Source of the DNA: Polyangia bacterium
Lineage (GTDB): Bacteria > Myxococcota_A > Polyangia > Nannocystales > Nannocystaceae
Length of the DNA stretch: 64,000 nt
NCBI GenBank assembly: GCA_030429545.1
Contig: JAUIFF010000012.1
Span: 124,001-188,000, forward strand
Direction of reading: 5' to 3'
The notes beneath the pieces are model-generated. The model did not search any database, was not told the DNA's origin, and was given only the letters and a program-made list of their open reading frames with translations. The position numbers and the translations under genes are program-made. Positions 18,401-28,513 of this stretch are shown piece by piece (the first letter of the stretch is position 1; each line of letters begins with the position of its first letter).

Positions 18401-18862
18401 GGCTGGTTGCGCCGGCTCACAGGCGAACACGCCGTCGCCGGCCGAACTACAGATTTCCTGGCAAACCTCGGCGAGACACTCACAGTTCACCGTCTCGCCG
18501 CAGTTCGTTGCAGGATCACAGACATAACTCGGATCGGGTGCCGGCTCACAGCAACACGGAGCGCCGGCACCACCACAATTGGTATCTTGCTGGCCCTCAG
18601 GGCAGGTGTCGTCGGGATTTTCTTTGTTTATACAATTAGGCTCGGTATAGGTGACGAGGCAAACGTCGCCACCCATGCAGGTTTGCTCGCCACAGGCGAC
18701 CATCTCGGGCCGGTTTCCACTGGTGTCGGAAGTCTCCGTGGTCCCCCCCGAGGTGCTCCCGGCGGTCTGTGTGCATTCTTCGGTCGCACACGGGTCGGAG
18801 CTATCGCACGCGGTCAAAACCGCGGCACAAACACAGGCCAGACAAACACGCCAAACGGACAT
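18398..18862 (-). CDS. Small cysteine-rich lipoprotein
   Basis: The 154-residue product has a signal peptide with lipobox (LTAC) and then a short Thr/Ser/Gly linker and a domain with about 18 cysteines (CGEQTCMGGDVC, GAPCCCEP, CGETVNCECLAEVCQEIC). The residue after the lipidated Cys is Asp, which in E. coli favours retention in the inner membrane. The other lipoproteins in this window do not have it. Whether that rule holds here is unknown. No enzymatic motif is seen. Its 3' end runs into a 10-bp tandem repeat. Confidence 0.75.
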   Translation of the reverse strand: MSVWRVCLACVCAAVLTACDSSDPCATEECTQTAGSTSGGTTETSDTSGNRPEMVACGEQTCMGGDVCLVTYTEPNCINKENPDDTCPEGQQDTNCGGAGAPCCCEPAPDPSYVCDPATNCGETVNCECLAEVCQEICSSAGDGVFACEPAQPA

Positions 18863-18965
18863 CGACCCTACAGTACTCGAGAAGATTGCGCCGAGACATC
18901 GAATTTAGGCCGGTCCGCGCGAACACGAGGGCGGGGAGTTGCCGAAGTTGCTATAAATCCGTCCG

Positions 18966-19775
18966 ATGCACTCGCGGCGACAGTTGCTCTCGCTGGCCCC
19001 CGGGCTGTTGGCCCTGGCGGCGACACGCGTGTCTGCAGCACCACCCGAGGGTCGACTTTCGCCCGAACTCGAGGGCTTGTTCGACAACTTCAACACGCCA
19101 CTATCCGTGCTGCAGGTCGACCTCCCACAACTTCAGTACGGGGGGAACTGGAACCCGCGCCCGGGCGCGATGCGGGAGCTGGCCACGGAGCTACGGCTAC
19201 GCACCCGCCTGGAGCCCCTACGCGAGCCTTCCGTGGTTTCGCTCGACAGTCCAAAGCTGTTTCAAACTCCGTGGCTATACATCGCTGGCCAGGGCGGGTT
19301 GCCCCCACTCGGCGACGCAGCCCAGGCACAGCTACGCCGGTTTGTCGACCTGGGCGGTATGCTGGTGTTTGACGATGCCGACGGCGGGACCGACCGCACG
19401 TTTGAACGCGACGTTCGCGAGCTGCTCGGGCGGGTCTTGCCCGGAGCCACGGTCATGCCCGTTTCCCGCGACCACGTGCTGTACCGCTCATTTTACCTGG
19501 TAGGCACCCCCGTTGGCCGCACCCAGATCCACCCAAATGTACTGGGAGTCCAAGAGGAAGGGCGGCTCAAGGTCCTGGTGTTTCGCAACGATCTCGGCGG
19601 CGCCCTGGCCCGCGGCCGCGACGGACATCACTTGCACCCCTGTGTCCCCGGCGGAGCGATTCAACGTGAGTGGGCGATTCGCTTTGCCGTCAATATTTTG
19701 CTGTACGCAACCTGCACCGACTACAAGTCCGACCCCGCCCATGTCGAGACATTGCTGCGCGAGCACGGACGTTGA
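18966..19775 (+). CDS. DUF4159 domain protein with Tat-like signal
   Basis: The 269-residue product has an N-terminal RRQLLSLAPGLLALAATRVSA sequence that looks like a signal peptide, possibly Tat-dependent because of the twin Arg. The rest matches DUF4159: LQYGGNWNPRPGAM, the PWLYIAGQGG strand, RFVDLGGMLVFDDAD and a C-terminal REWAIRFAVNILLYATC. The fold resembles class I glutamine amidotransferase-like domains, but no catalytic triad is evident. In many bacteria DUF4159 genes sit beside VWA/BatA-like membrane proteins, as here: the next gene starts 65 bp downstream. The role is unknown, perhaps in envelope stress or assembly. Confidence 0.82.
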   Translation: MHSRRQLLSLAPGLLALAATRVSAAPPEGRLSPELEGLFDNFNTPLSVLQVDLPQLQYGGNWNPRPGAMRELATELRLRTRLEPLREPSVVSLDSPKLFQTPWLYIAGQGGLPPLGDAAQAQLRRFVDLGGMLVFDDADGGTDRTFERDVRELLGRVLPGATVMPVSRDHVLYRSFYLVGTPVGRTQIHPNVLGVQEEGRLKVLVFRNDLGGALARGRDGHHLHPCVPGGAIQREWAIRFAVNILLYATCTDYKSDPAHVETLLREHGR

Positions 19776-19840
19776 ATGTTCGCTTGCCGTCACAACATGC
19801 ACATGCACAATTACCTTGAGCCCCGGCGGGAGGTCACGGC

Positions 19841-22234
19841 GTGACTGAGCAATGGAGCCTGGTCGCCGGTCACCACCCGGATTGGCTGTGGGCCGTGGTT
19901 GTGGGGCTTTGCCTCGGCTGGGCAATGCTCGAGGCCGTTTCGGGGTTTCGCCGCAGCCGCTTGCCCATACGCCTGCGGTCCGCCCTCCTTGGCCTGCGTC
20001 TACTCGCGCTTGTCGGCCTCGTGGCGATTGCCTTTGAGTTGACGCTGCGGGTCGAGACGGTTTCGACCTCGGGCCCGCGGGTGGTCGTGCTGATCGACAC
20101 CTCCGAGTCGATGGCGCTCGCCGATGCCGAGTCGAGCCAGGTAGATCCACTGGCCCGGATCGACCGCCTGCGCACATTTTGGCAAGCACACCGCGACACC
20201 TTTACCACCTGGGAGCAGGCCGGTCTCACCGTTCAATACCTCGGGTTTTCAGACCGGGTGCAGGAGTTGACCAACCAACAACGCAGCGAGCTGCAAGTTG
20301 AGACCAACGGGCGCCAATCCAACCTCACCCGGGCGCTGACCGAACTTTCGGGGCAACGCGACCCCCGGCCACTGGCCGCGGTAGTGGTGATGTCCGACGG
20401 GCTACATGCCCCCGATCCGGCCAGCCAGACCCCGTTGTTTGCGGTCGCCGAGCAGCTCGGTGTGCCGATTTCGACGGTGTGGTCGGGTGCTTCGTATCTT
20501 CGCGATGTCAGCGTCGCAGACGTCCGCGCCGGGGAGTTCGCATTTGTCGAAAACCGGACCGAGTTCGAGGTCGACCTCGTCTCCCATGGCTATGCCAGCC
20601 AGCCGGCAAAGGTGCAGCTACAACGAGATGGGGAGATCCTGCATACGACCTCGGTCACGCTCCCCGACGACGGCGTCATCCTCCCGCTGCGCTTTGAGGT
20701 GGCGCCGGACCGCGTCGGCCAATTTGTGTTTGAAGTGGTCGTCGAGCCCCTGGCTGAGGAGGCGACCACCAAAAACAACCGGCGGGCGTTCATCGTCAAA
20801 GTCCTGCGCGACAAAGTCCGGGTGTTGCATGTGGCCGGTCGGCCAGATTGGGATGTCCGTGCCCTGCGCACACTGCTGCGCCGCGACCCCAATGTCGAGC
20901 TGTTGAGCTACTACATTTTGCGCGGCCTAGACGACTCCCAGCGCGAGAGCCTGACTGCGCCCCTGAGTTTGATCGCGTTTCCAACCGACGAGCTGTTTGA
21001 GTCACAGCTCGACAGTTTTGACCTGGTGGTGTTGCACAACTTCGACGCCGCCAACCACCAAGTTGGCCAATACCTCAGCAACATTGCCCGCTACGTCCGC
21101 GAGGGAGGCTCGCTGGTGGTGATCGGCGGGGATATGGGCCTGGCGACTGGCGAGTACAACAACGCCCAACTCAATAGCCTGGTACCCGTCGACCTCGGGC
21201 GGGGTACCGGCATGCAAATCACGCCGTTTCGCCCGCGCCTGACGGAGGAGGGGCAGCACCACCCACTTACCGGGTGGTTGCGTGAGCACAAACTCGAAAA
21301 CTGGCAAGCACTGCCGCAGCTTCGCAACCACAACCCGGTGGCGATGGCCCGGGCAGCCCAGGACATGGACACCACCGTGTTGCTGCGCCATCCCGCCGAC
21401 AACACCCCACTGCTCACGGTTGCCGAACCGGCGAAGGGCCGTGTTGTTGTACTTGCAACGGGTGACAGCTGGCGCCTTGGTTTTGCCCCCGACCTCCCGC
21501 TTGTAGAAGGTTCGCGCCCCTACGACCTGCTGTGGTTGCGGACAATTCGCTGGCTCTTGCGCGACGCCAACTCCGACCGGCTGCAACTCGAAACCGATCG
21601 CCCGAGCTATCCAACCGGAGCGACCGTCACCCTGCAGGCCCGGGCGCTGACAAGTTCATACAGGCCGGCCCCAGACGTTTCTCTCGGCTGGGATGTACGC
21701 CCGCTCGCCCGCGACGACGACCAAACCAAACCCGCCAAACCGACTGCGGTCGCCTCGGGGAAGTGGACCACCGACAGTCTCGGCCGGGCGACAGTTGAGG
21801 TGCCGCAGCTGGTTCCAGGAGCCTACGAAGCCCACGCCTGGGAACGTCCGAAACCATCGGAAACTGCTGAGGCGGCCGACGCCCCACAACAAAATGCAAA
21901 TACAAATGAATCGGACAAAAACGAGCAAGACCGCCCCCGTGCCCGTCGCGTGTTTTTGGTGGGACGGGACGACCGCGAGCTCAGCCTGACCGATGCGGAC
22001 CCCGGCCAACAACTGCTCGAGCGCCTCGCCGAACGTACAGGTGGTGTCCACATCGCAGCCGAGGGTGGAGACCTGCCCGACGCCGTGCCGCAAAAATCTG
22101 ACCTCGCAGCAACCGAGCAACAGGTTCACAGCCGCCGGGATGTCCCCCTGTGGGACGGTTGGTGGGCGCTACTGCTGGTTGTCTCGAGCCTGGGCGGCGA
22201 GTGGCTCCTGCGGCGCCGCGCCGGGCTGGTTTGA
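19841..22234 (+). CDS. VWA / glutamine-amidotransferase-like membrane protein
   Basis: The 797-residue protein has two N-terminal membrane helices (about residues 15-30 and 50-68), a VWA-like region (VVVLIDTSESMALAD, VVVMSDGLH), Ig-like segments, and then a class I amidotransferase-like domain (DLVVLHNFDAAN, VREGGSLVVIGGDMGL). The C-terminal helix is WWALLLVVSSLGGEWLLRRR. This layout is known from large membrane proteins encoded with DUF58, MoxR and BatA genes. The catalytic Cys-His-Glu triad is not visible, so the GATase-like part is probably structural. The start is the GTG at 19841 with GGGAGG upstream. It is probably co-transcribed with the DUF4159 gene. Confidence 0.82.
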   Translation: MTEQWSLVAGHHPDWLWAVVVGLCLGWAMLEAVSGFRRSRLPIRLRSALLGLRLLALVGLVAIAFELTLRVETVSTSGPRVVVLIDTSESMALADAESSQVDPLARIDRLRTFWQAHRDTFTTWEQAGLTVQYLGFSDRVQELTNQQRSELQVETNGRQSNLTRALTELSGQRDPRPLAAVVVMSDGLHAPDPASQTPLFAVAEQLGVPISTVWSGASYLRDVSVADVRAGEFAFVENRTEFEVDLVSHGYASQPAKVQLQRDGEILHTTSVTLPDDGVILPLRFEVAPDRVGQFVFEVVVEPLAEEATTKNNRRAFIVKVLRDKVRVLHVAGRPDWDVRALRTLLRRDPNVELLSYYILRGLDDSQRESLTAPLSLIAFPTDELFESQLDSFDLVVLHNFDAANHQVGQYLSNIARYVREGGSLVVIGGDMGLATGEYNNAQLNSLVPVDLGRGTGMQITPFRPRLTEEGQHHPLTGWLREHKLENWQALPQLRNHNPVAMARAAQDMDTTVLLRHPADNTPLLTVAEPAKGRVVVLATGDSWRLGFAPDLPLVEGSRPYDLLWLRTIRWLLRDANSDRLQLETDRPSYPTGATVTLQARALTSSYRPAPDVSLGWDVRPLARDDDQTKPAKPTAVASGKWTTDSLGRATVEVPQLVPGAYEAHAWERPKPSETAEAADAPQQNANTNESDKNEQDRPRARRVFLVGRDDRELSLTDADPGQQLLERLAERTGGVHIAAEGGDLPDAVPQKSDLAATEQQVHSRRDVPLWDGWWALLLVVSSLGGEWLLRRRAGLV

Positions 22235-22428
22235 GCACTTTACTTGTAAACACATCGAAGTCACAACACCGGCGGCGTCAACATCTCGGCACCCGCCCAA
22301 AACCTGCGTTGAGTCACACCCAAAGGCGGCAGCGAGCCCGCCGACTGCCGACCTCTGGCCCGCCCGTGTGAGTGAGGTGTGCCCGCCACGACGGGCACGA
22401 TCCCAATGTTTCGGGTATGGTGTCGCCG

Positions 22429-22881
22429 ATGTCCAAACACGATACGGACGATTTGCAGCACGACGACGACGACGAGTCCACCACCGTCGACGCCGATGCC
22501 CCTCCCCCCAAGGTTTCCCGGCACATCCAGCCCCTCGGACCACGGGTGCTGATCCGCATTCTCAAAAGCCCTGACCGCCTCGAATCCGGGCTCTACCTGC
22601 CCGCGGGTTCGAAAGACAACAATGCCGAGGCCCTGCTCGCCGAGGTAATTGAAGTTGCGCGAACAATGCCCAAGACCTCGGGTTTTGTCGGGGGTGACGA
22701 CGACGAAGACGAGCCCCAAGTTAGCCTCGGCGCCAATGTTAGTGGTATCCCGGTTGGCTCGCAAATCCTGTTTTCCAAGGACAAGGGCGTGAGTGTCCCG
22801 TGGGACGACACCCTGCGGCTGCTCTCGGTTCGCTACATTTTGGCGATTGTCGACACCATCACCCAGGACAAGTTGCAATGA
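22429..22881 (+). CDS. GroES-like co-chaperonin family protein
   Basis: The 150-residue protein has an acidic N-terminus (about 30 residues) and then a GroES-like fold: IQPLGPRVLIRI, a mobile-loop equivalent LESGLYLPAGSKD, GSQILFSKDKG and YILAIVDT. It is longer than classical GroES (about 97 residues) because of the N-terminal tail and an acidic insert (GGDDDEDE) before the last strands. No groEL is adjacent, so it may be a specialised paralogue rather than the housekeeping co-chaperonin. The ATG at 22429 is chosen; ATGs at 22417 and 22372 are possible. Its stop overlaps the start of the SppA gene (ATGA). Confidence 0.78.
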   Translation: MSKHDTDDLQHDDDDESTTVDADAPPPKVSRHIQPLGPRVLIRILKSPDRLESGLYLPAGSKDNNAEALLAEVIEVARTMPKTSGFVGGDDDEDEPQVSLGANVSGIPVGSQILFSKDKGVSVPWDDTLRLLSVRYILAIVDTITQDKLQ

Positions 22882-25523
22882 CCACCCGCCGGCCCCTCGC
22901 CTATGTGTCTGCCGCTTTAATTGCAGCTACAATGAGTTCGGCTGCCTCAGCCCAAGAACCGCTCGCCGTCGATCGTGCGACCTCCGATGGGGTCGACCGC
23001 CCGATCCACGACTTTTCGGGTGAGGGCGACGCCAGCAGTCTCGAACTCAACCCCGCGCTTTTGCAGGCCGCCCCCGGTCTCGATATGGTGCTGATGGGCT
23101 ACCGCTCGCTTTCGCCATACACCCGCGGAACGGGCTTTGGCGGGTTTATGAGCCTCAACACCGGTCTGGGCATCGCCGCTGGCTTTGGTCTTCAGGTCCT
23201 GCGCCCGCAGTTCACCCACGGGGTTGTCGACATCGACCCCGACACCAATCCCAACCTGACCAAGGTGAGCTTTGGCCTGGCTTCGGGCAGTGGCGAGGTC
23301 GCAGCCGTCGGCTTTGCGGTTCACGGGATCTACGGGTCGGGCCGGTGGCTGCGGCCGCCCGATCTCGACTTTGGTTTACTCATCCGTATGCGCCGATGGG
23401 CTTCGCTCGGCGGCACGTTGCGGTTTGGCCCCGCCGATTTGGGTCATAGCCCGGCCTACCGCGGTCGCCCGGAGATGAGCATCTTTGGCGAGCTGGCGAT
23501 TCGCCCACTCGGCACCCGCATGCTCGAGCTCGCCGGGGGTGTACGTACACGCTTTTCGGCCGACGGCATTGTTCGCCCACAGGAGTCGCTGCAAAACCTC
23601 GGCGTGTTTCCCCGTGGGCGCCTCGCCCTGCGGTTTGAAGGCATCGAGATCGCCGGCGAAGTCGAGCAGGTCCGCGTGGGCGTGCTCGACGAAAACACCC
23701 TGGCACTCACTTCGTACAGCAAGGCGATCCGTGGTTCCGTCGCCCTAGGCCTGGCCTGGGACATGATCAAGGTCAGCGGGGGCATCCACGCCGGCTTGTC
23801 ATCCAGTGGCATCGACGGCTTCGGCATGGCAGCCCGGTTTAGCACCGCCCGTCAGGGCCGTGTGTTTTGGCCGCGAAGCATTGGCGCCGAGCGCATCGAC
23901 CTGTCGAAAGTAACAGGTGAGCGCGACCTCATCGCCATCCTCGAGCGGCTCGAACGGGCCGAGGCAGCCGGCAAGCGCAGCGTGTTAGTTGTTGATGCAA
24001 GAAATACCGACCTCGGGTGGGCGAGTCTGCAGGAGGTGCGGCAAGCCCTGGTGCGTGTGCGCAATGCCGGGGGCCATGTGTTTGCCTACCTCGAACAGGC
24101 CGATACCAAGGATTACTACCTCGCTAGCGTCGCCGAAGAGGTGTACATACACCCAGCGGGTGCGCTGGCAATTTACGGGCTAGCAGCCACCAAGCTGTAC
24201 TTCAAAGGCGCCCTCGACAAACTCGGCGTGCGGGTCGAAGCCCTCCACATCGACGAATATAAAAGTGCCCACGAGCCCTTCACCCGGACTTCGCAAAGCA
24301 AGGCCGACCGCGAGCAAAACCAGGCAATCCTGTCGGGTATCTACAACCAAGTTGTTGCCGACATCGCAACTGGCCGCGAGAAAACTCCGCAGGCCGTCAC
24401 CGCCCACATCGACGATGCACCCTTCACACCCGAGCGCGCCGTGTCTTCGGGCCTCGCCGACCAGATCGTCTACCGCGACGAGCTGCTCGAAAAAATCGGT
24501 GAGAACCTCGGTGCCCGGGTCTCATTTATGAAGTTTGCCGACACCAGTCCCAGCAATGAGACCTGGTCGAAGGCCCCGTACATCGCCGTGGTGTTGGTTG
24601 AAGGTACAATTATCGACGGGGAAAGCCGGCATATCCCATTTTTGAACATCCAGTTCACCGGTGGCGATACCATCGCACAAACCCTCAAACAGGTCCGCGA
24701 AGACAACAACTGTGAGGGCATCATCCTGCGCGTCAACAGTGGCGGAGGCTCGGCCCTAGCTTCCGACATCATCTGGCGCGAGGTCGATCGGACGCGCAAG
24801 GCCCATGCCGAACGCCCCCGCAAAAATCCGCCGATCGTCGTGTCGATGGGCGACGTCGCCGGCTCTGGTGGCTACTACGTCGCCATGGGGGCACGCGATA
24901 TCTACGCCCAACCCACCACTATTACCGGCTCGATCGGGGTGGTCTCGATGAGTTTTGACCTCTCGGGCCTGATGACCAAGCTCGGGATTTCAACCTCGAC
25001 GCTCAAGCAGGGCAAAAACGCCGACATCGGCAGCATGTACCGCCCGATGACCGCCGACCAGCGCAACCGCCAACAGGCGTCGATGCAGGCGACCTATGAA
25101 CGGTTTTTGGACATCGTTGCAGATGCCCGCAAGCTCTCGCCCGAGCGCGTTCACGAACTTGGCCGCGGCCATGTCTACACCGCCCGCGATGCCGCTGCCC
25201 TCGGTCTTGTCGACCATCTCGGAGGGCTGCACGAGGCGGTCTTGGAACTTCGCAAGCGCGCCAAGGTTCCCAAACGCCTCGACCTCGACCTCGAAGTGTT
25301 GCCACGCAAACGCACCCTACTCGACCTCATTCTCGACAATGTCGGTTCGCCGTTTGGCTACCAGGGCATCAAAAACCGAGCCGTTGCCCGCCGCCAAGCC
25401 AAGGTGCAAAAAGCCATCCCGCTGGCGCTCCAGGCCGCGGTTTCGCAGATGCCGTTGTCGTTGATGTTCCTGCCCCAGGGCTTGCCGTCGACAATGATGA
25501 CCGGAAAAATTGTTGTCGAGTAG
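22878..25523 (+). CDS. sppA: SppA-type signal peptide peptidase with N-terminal beta-rich extension
   Basis: The 881-residue product starts with a cleavable signal peptide (SSAASAQ). Residues about 30-340 form a Gly-rich beta-type segment resembling an outer-membrane or OMP-like domain (MGYRSLSPYTRGTGFGGFMS, MRRWASLGGTLRFG). The remainder is a 67-kDa-type SppA with two repeats. The catalytic dyad is visible: Lys462 in DEYKSAHEPFTR and Ser663 in DVAGSGGYYVAMG, each in the expected half. It should degrade cleaved signal peptides or membrane peptides. The ATG at 22878 overlaps the GroES-like stop codon, so the genes are translationally coupled. The N-terminal extension has no identified function. 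Confidence 0.88.
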   Translation: MTTRRPLAYVSAALIAATMSSAASAQEPLAVDRATSDGVDRPIHDFSGEGDASSLELNPALLQAAPGLDMVLMGYRSLSPYTRGTGFGGFMSLNTGLGIAAGFGLQVLRPQFTHGVVDIDPDTNPNLTKVSFGLASGSGEVAAVGFAVHGIYGSGRWLRPPDLDFGLLIRMRRWASLGGTLRFGPADLGHSPAYRGRPEMSIFGELAIRPLGTRMLELAGGVRTRFSADGIVRPQESLQNLGVFPRGRLALRFEGIEIAGEVEQVRVGVLDENTLALTSYSKAIRGSVALGLAWDMIKVSGGIHAGLSSSGIDGFGMAARFSTARQGRVFWPRSIGAERIDLSKVTGERDLIAILERLERAEAAGKRSVLVVDARNTDLGWASLQEVRQALVRVRNAGGHVFAYLEQADTKDYYLASVAEEVYIHPAGALAIYGLAATKLYFKGALDKLGVRVEALHIDEYKSAHEPFTRTSQSKADREQNQAILSGIYNQVVADIATGREKTPQAVTAHIDDAPFTPERAVSSGLADQIVYRDELLEKIGENLGARVSFMKFADTSPSNETWSKAPYIAVVLVEGTIIDGESRHIPFLNIQFTGGDTIAQTLKQVREDNNCEGIILRVNSGGGSALASDIIWREVDRTRKAHAERPRKNPPIVVSMGDVAGSGGYYVAMGARDIYAQPTTITGSIGVVSMSFDLSGLMTKLGISTSTLKQGKNADIGSMYRPMTADQRNRQQASMQATYERFLDIVADARKLSPERVHELGRGHVYTARDAAALGLVDHLGGLHEAVLELRKRAKVPKRLDLDLEVLPRKRTLLDLILDNVGSPFGYQGIKNRAVARRQAKVQKAIPLALQAAVSQMPLSLMFLPQGLPSTMMTGKIVVE

Positions 25524-28512
25524 CAGCGGCCACGCGCGGGCGAAAGCCTGCGCGGCCAAGATCTGTAAACTCGTTCTCGTTGCAGGTTTTACACTATTGA
25601 TGCCCATGTCCTGTTCCTCGCCCCGACCTGGTATCGCGGGACCCCACACGCAACTCAAACCTCTGGAGTTTCGGCCCACGCCACAGGCGACACCGCTTGC
25701 GTCCGACCCGATGGATGTCACCATCGATCGGCTGAGCAATGGCTTGACCGTCTACATCAGCCCCGACCCGAGCCAACCGCGGGTCGAGGCGTGGGTGGTC
25801 ATTCGGGCAGGTGGGCGCCATGATCCGGCGAGCTCGACAGGGCTTGCCCACTACCTCGAACACATGATGTTCAAGGGGACCGAGCGCCTTGGCACACTCG
25901 ACCACGGAGCTGAAAAGCCGGCCGTTGCCGCCATTCGAGATTTGTACACACAACTATCCCAGGCGGCGCCCGACCAACGCACGAAAATTCTTGCTGAGAT
26001 CGATCGCCTCAACCAAGAGCTGGCTCGCGTAGCCGTCCCCAATGAATTCGACCGTCTCTACGCCAACCTCGGCATTCTCGATTTAAATGCATATACAAGC
26101 CAAGAGGAGACCGCCTACAGTGCGGATGTACCTGCAGCACGGCTTGGCACCTGGGCAGAGGTCGAAGGTCAGCGATTTGTCAGCCCCGTGTTTCGCCTGT
26201 TTTTGCCGGAACTAGAGGCCGTCTACGAGGAGAAAAACATCTCCCTCGACGACCCCGATGAGCGGGTCTACGACGCCATGATGGCGGGCCTGTTTCCGCA
26301 ACATCCGTATGGCACCCAGCCGATCATCGGTCACGCCAAACACCTCAAATCCCCGGCCTATGCCGATATGGAGCGGTTTTTTGCCACCTACTATGTGCCA
26401 AACAACGCCGCGATCATGCTCGCCGGAGATGTTGAGCGCACACAGATTTTACCGGTGCTGGAGCGGGCATTTGCCGGGTGGCGACCCAAGCAAATCCCGG
26501 CGATGCGCCAGCAACCGTTGGTCGGGCCCCGCGGACGGCAGGAGCTCAGCCTCGTGGCCGAGGGCGAACAGTCGGTGACCCTCGCCTGGCGGACCGTGGA
26601 GGTCGGCCACCCCGACGAGCTCGCCTTGGTTGCACTCGACCGCCTGGTCGACCACCGCTCCCGGGGAATTTTGCATGATCAACTATTGTTGCCGCAAAAA
26701 CTCCCCGATGCGGGTTCTTCCTCGGAAATCCTGCAAGAAGGCGGCTATTGGTCGCTTTATGGGGTCGCGCGCGACAACCAGTCGTTGGCACAGGTCGAGG
26801 CTTTGTTGCGTGGCGTTGTCAAAGAGCTGCGTAACAATCCGGTCGCCCCGGCCGATCTCGCAGCCGTTAAATTGCATGCGCAAATCGACCACAAGCTCGC
26901 GCTCGAGTCACGCTCGAGCCGGGTCGCCCATATGACGGCTGCCTATGCAACCGGGCAACAGTGGCACGCCTACCAAAGCCGCCTCGAGCGATTTTCGGCA
27001 CTTACTCCGGCGGACATTCAGCGGGTTGCCCGGCGCTACCTCGGTGCCGACCATGTGGTGGTTTTGCGACGAGACGGGCCCTACCAGCCACCGGTGATGC
27101 CCAAGCCGCAGATCACGCCTGTCGCGATTGACCCTGCTCGGGAAAGTGCATATGCAAAATCTGTGCGCAGCACTGCGCCAGCGCCCCGCCCCCCGCGGTT
27201 TGTCACCCTGGGCAGCGACGTGCTGCAGCTGACGTCACCGGCTGGCCCGATGTTTGCGGCCCGTAACCACCACAGCGATCTATTTTCGCTGGTGTACCAG
27301 TTTGAGACGGGGCTCGCCGACGCCCCCCTACTGTGCCATGCCCTCGACCTACTCGACCGCAGCGGGGCCGGCGAGCTGTCGGCAATTTCGTTGCAAAAGC
27401 AACTTCATGCCCTCGGCAGTAGCATCAAAACTGAGTGTGGAACCCAGGAGGCACGAATCGTCCTCAACGGGCTCGACCAAAATCTCGAAGCGACCGTCGA
27501 TATTTTAAAGCAATGGCTGGTGGCGCCCAACTTCACCGAGCACACCCTCGAGGCATTGCTCGACAACACCTTGAGTCAGCGGCGGGACGAAGTTGCCTCG
27601 CCGGAGACTGTCGCCCGAGCCCTCTCCGCCTACGCCCAGGTTGGCGATGCGAGTTACTACCGGCTACAGCCGACCGACCGCGAGCTGCAAGCGGCCACGG
27701 GAGAGCGACTGCGTGGCGAGCTGGCGTCGCTTGCCGCCCGACCGTGTACACGCCTTTACTTTGGCTCGCGCGACCCAGCGAAGCTCGTGCACACAACCCA
27801 ACTTCATTCGCCCGCACACTCCCCTCGCCCGACAACGCCACGGTCTCGCAGGTACCGCGAGGTTTTGCACCCAACCCTGTTTTTTATCGACAAACCCACG
27901 GCCCAAGCCACGATCGAAGTCCTGTTTCCCACGGGCCAACTCGCGGTTGACGACGAACCTCTGGCCCTGGCCCTACAGCACCTGTTGGGCAACGACTCGA
28001 GTGGTGTTGTGTTTCAGGAGTTGCGTGAGGCCCGGGGGCTGGCCTACTCGGCCTATGCCAGCTTTGAGCTGCCACGGCACCCCGGTGACCAAAGTTCGTT
28101 GTATGCACATGTCGGCACCCAGGCAGAAAAGACGACCACTGCCCTCACCCTGCTGCTCGAGCTTTTGCGTGCGCCCATCGAGGCCCCGCGGTTTACCAGC
28201 ACCCAGCAATCGTTGCTCGAGGAGTTGATGACAGCTGCAACCCCGCCCCGGGATATGGCCTACTGGATGCATCGTTGGCTTCACCGCGGGTTTCGTGGCG
28301 ATCCTCGGGCCGAGCAAATTACCGCGATCGAGGCCATGCGCCAGGACCAGCTACAAGCGTTTGCCCAACGCTTGACGACCATACCGCCGATTATCAGCAT
28401 CCTCGGCGACCGCAAGCGGGTGAAGCTCGACAGCCTCGCGCAGGCCATCGATGGCCTTGAGATTGTCGAGCTGAAGGCCGAGCAGGTTTTCGGCTACGAA
28501 GCTGCGGACTAA
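25510..28512 (+). CDS. M16 family zinc peptidase (insulinase-like), two-lobed
   Basis: The 1000-residue product has two M16 halves. The first contains the inverted zinc motif HYLEH (His114, Glu117, His118), with the downstream acidic pair EEKN (Glu240-241) as candidate third ligand. The second half lacks HxxEH and is the inactive partner, with the conserved RGLAYSAYASFE segment. An N-terminal hydrophobic stretch (LVLVAGFTLLMPMSC) suggests export and possibly lipidation, though the lipobox is poor. The start is uncertain: the TTG at 25510 overlaps the sppA stop by 14 bp, and no better start retains the signal segment. It probably clears peptides in the periplasm, in keeping with its SppA neighbour. 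Confidence 0.87.
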   Translation: MLSSSSGHARAKACAAKICKLVLVAGFTLLMPMSCSSPRPGIAGPHTQLKPLEFRPTPQATPLASDPMDVTIDRLSNGLTVYISPDPSQPRVEAWVVIRAGGRHDPASSTGLAHYLEHMMFKGTERLGTLDHGAEKPAVAAIRDLYTQLSQAAPDQRTKILAEIDRLNQELARVAVPNEFDRLYANLGILDLNAYTSQEETAYSADVPAARLGTWAEVEGQRFVSPVFRLFLPELEAVYEEKNISLDDPDERVYDAMMAGLFPQHPYGTQPIIGHAKHLKSPAYADMERFFATYYVPNNAAIMLAGDVERTQILPVLERAFAGWRPKQIPAMRQQPLVGPRGRQELSLVAEGEQSVTLAWRTVEVGHPDELALVALDRLVDHRSRGILHDQLLLPQKLPDAGSSSEILQEGGYWSLYGVARDNQSLAQVEALLRGVVKELRNNPVAPADLAAVKLHAQIDHKLALESRSSRVAHMTAAYATGQQWHAYQSRLERFSALTPADIQRVARRYLGADHVVVLRRDGPYQPPVMPKPQITPVAIDPARESAYAKSVRSTAPAPRPPRFVTLGSDVLQLTSPAGPMFAARNHHSDLFSLVYQFETGLADAPLLCHALDLLDRSGAGELSAISLQKQLHALGSSIKTECGTQEARIVLNGLDQNLEATVDILKQWLVAPNFTEHTLEALLDNTLSQRRDEVASPETVARALSAYAQVGDASYYRLQPTDRELQAATGERLRGELASLAARPCTRLYFGSRDPAKLVHTTQLHSPAHSPRPTTPRSRRYREVLHPTLFFIDKPTAQATIEVLFPTGQLAVDDEPLALALQHLLGNDSSGVVFQELREARGLAYSAYASFELPRHPGDQSSLYAHVGTQAEKTTTALTLLLELLRAPIEAPRFTSTQQSLLEELMTAATPPRDMAYWMHRWLHRGFRGDPRAEQITAIEAMRQDQLQAFAQRLTTIPPIISILGDRKRVKLDSLAQAIDGLEIVELKAEQVFGYEAAD

Positions 28513-28513
28513 C

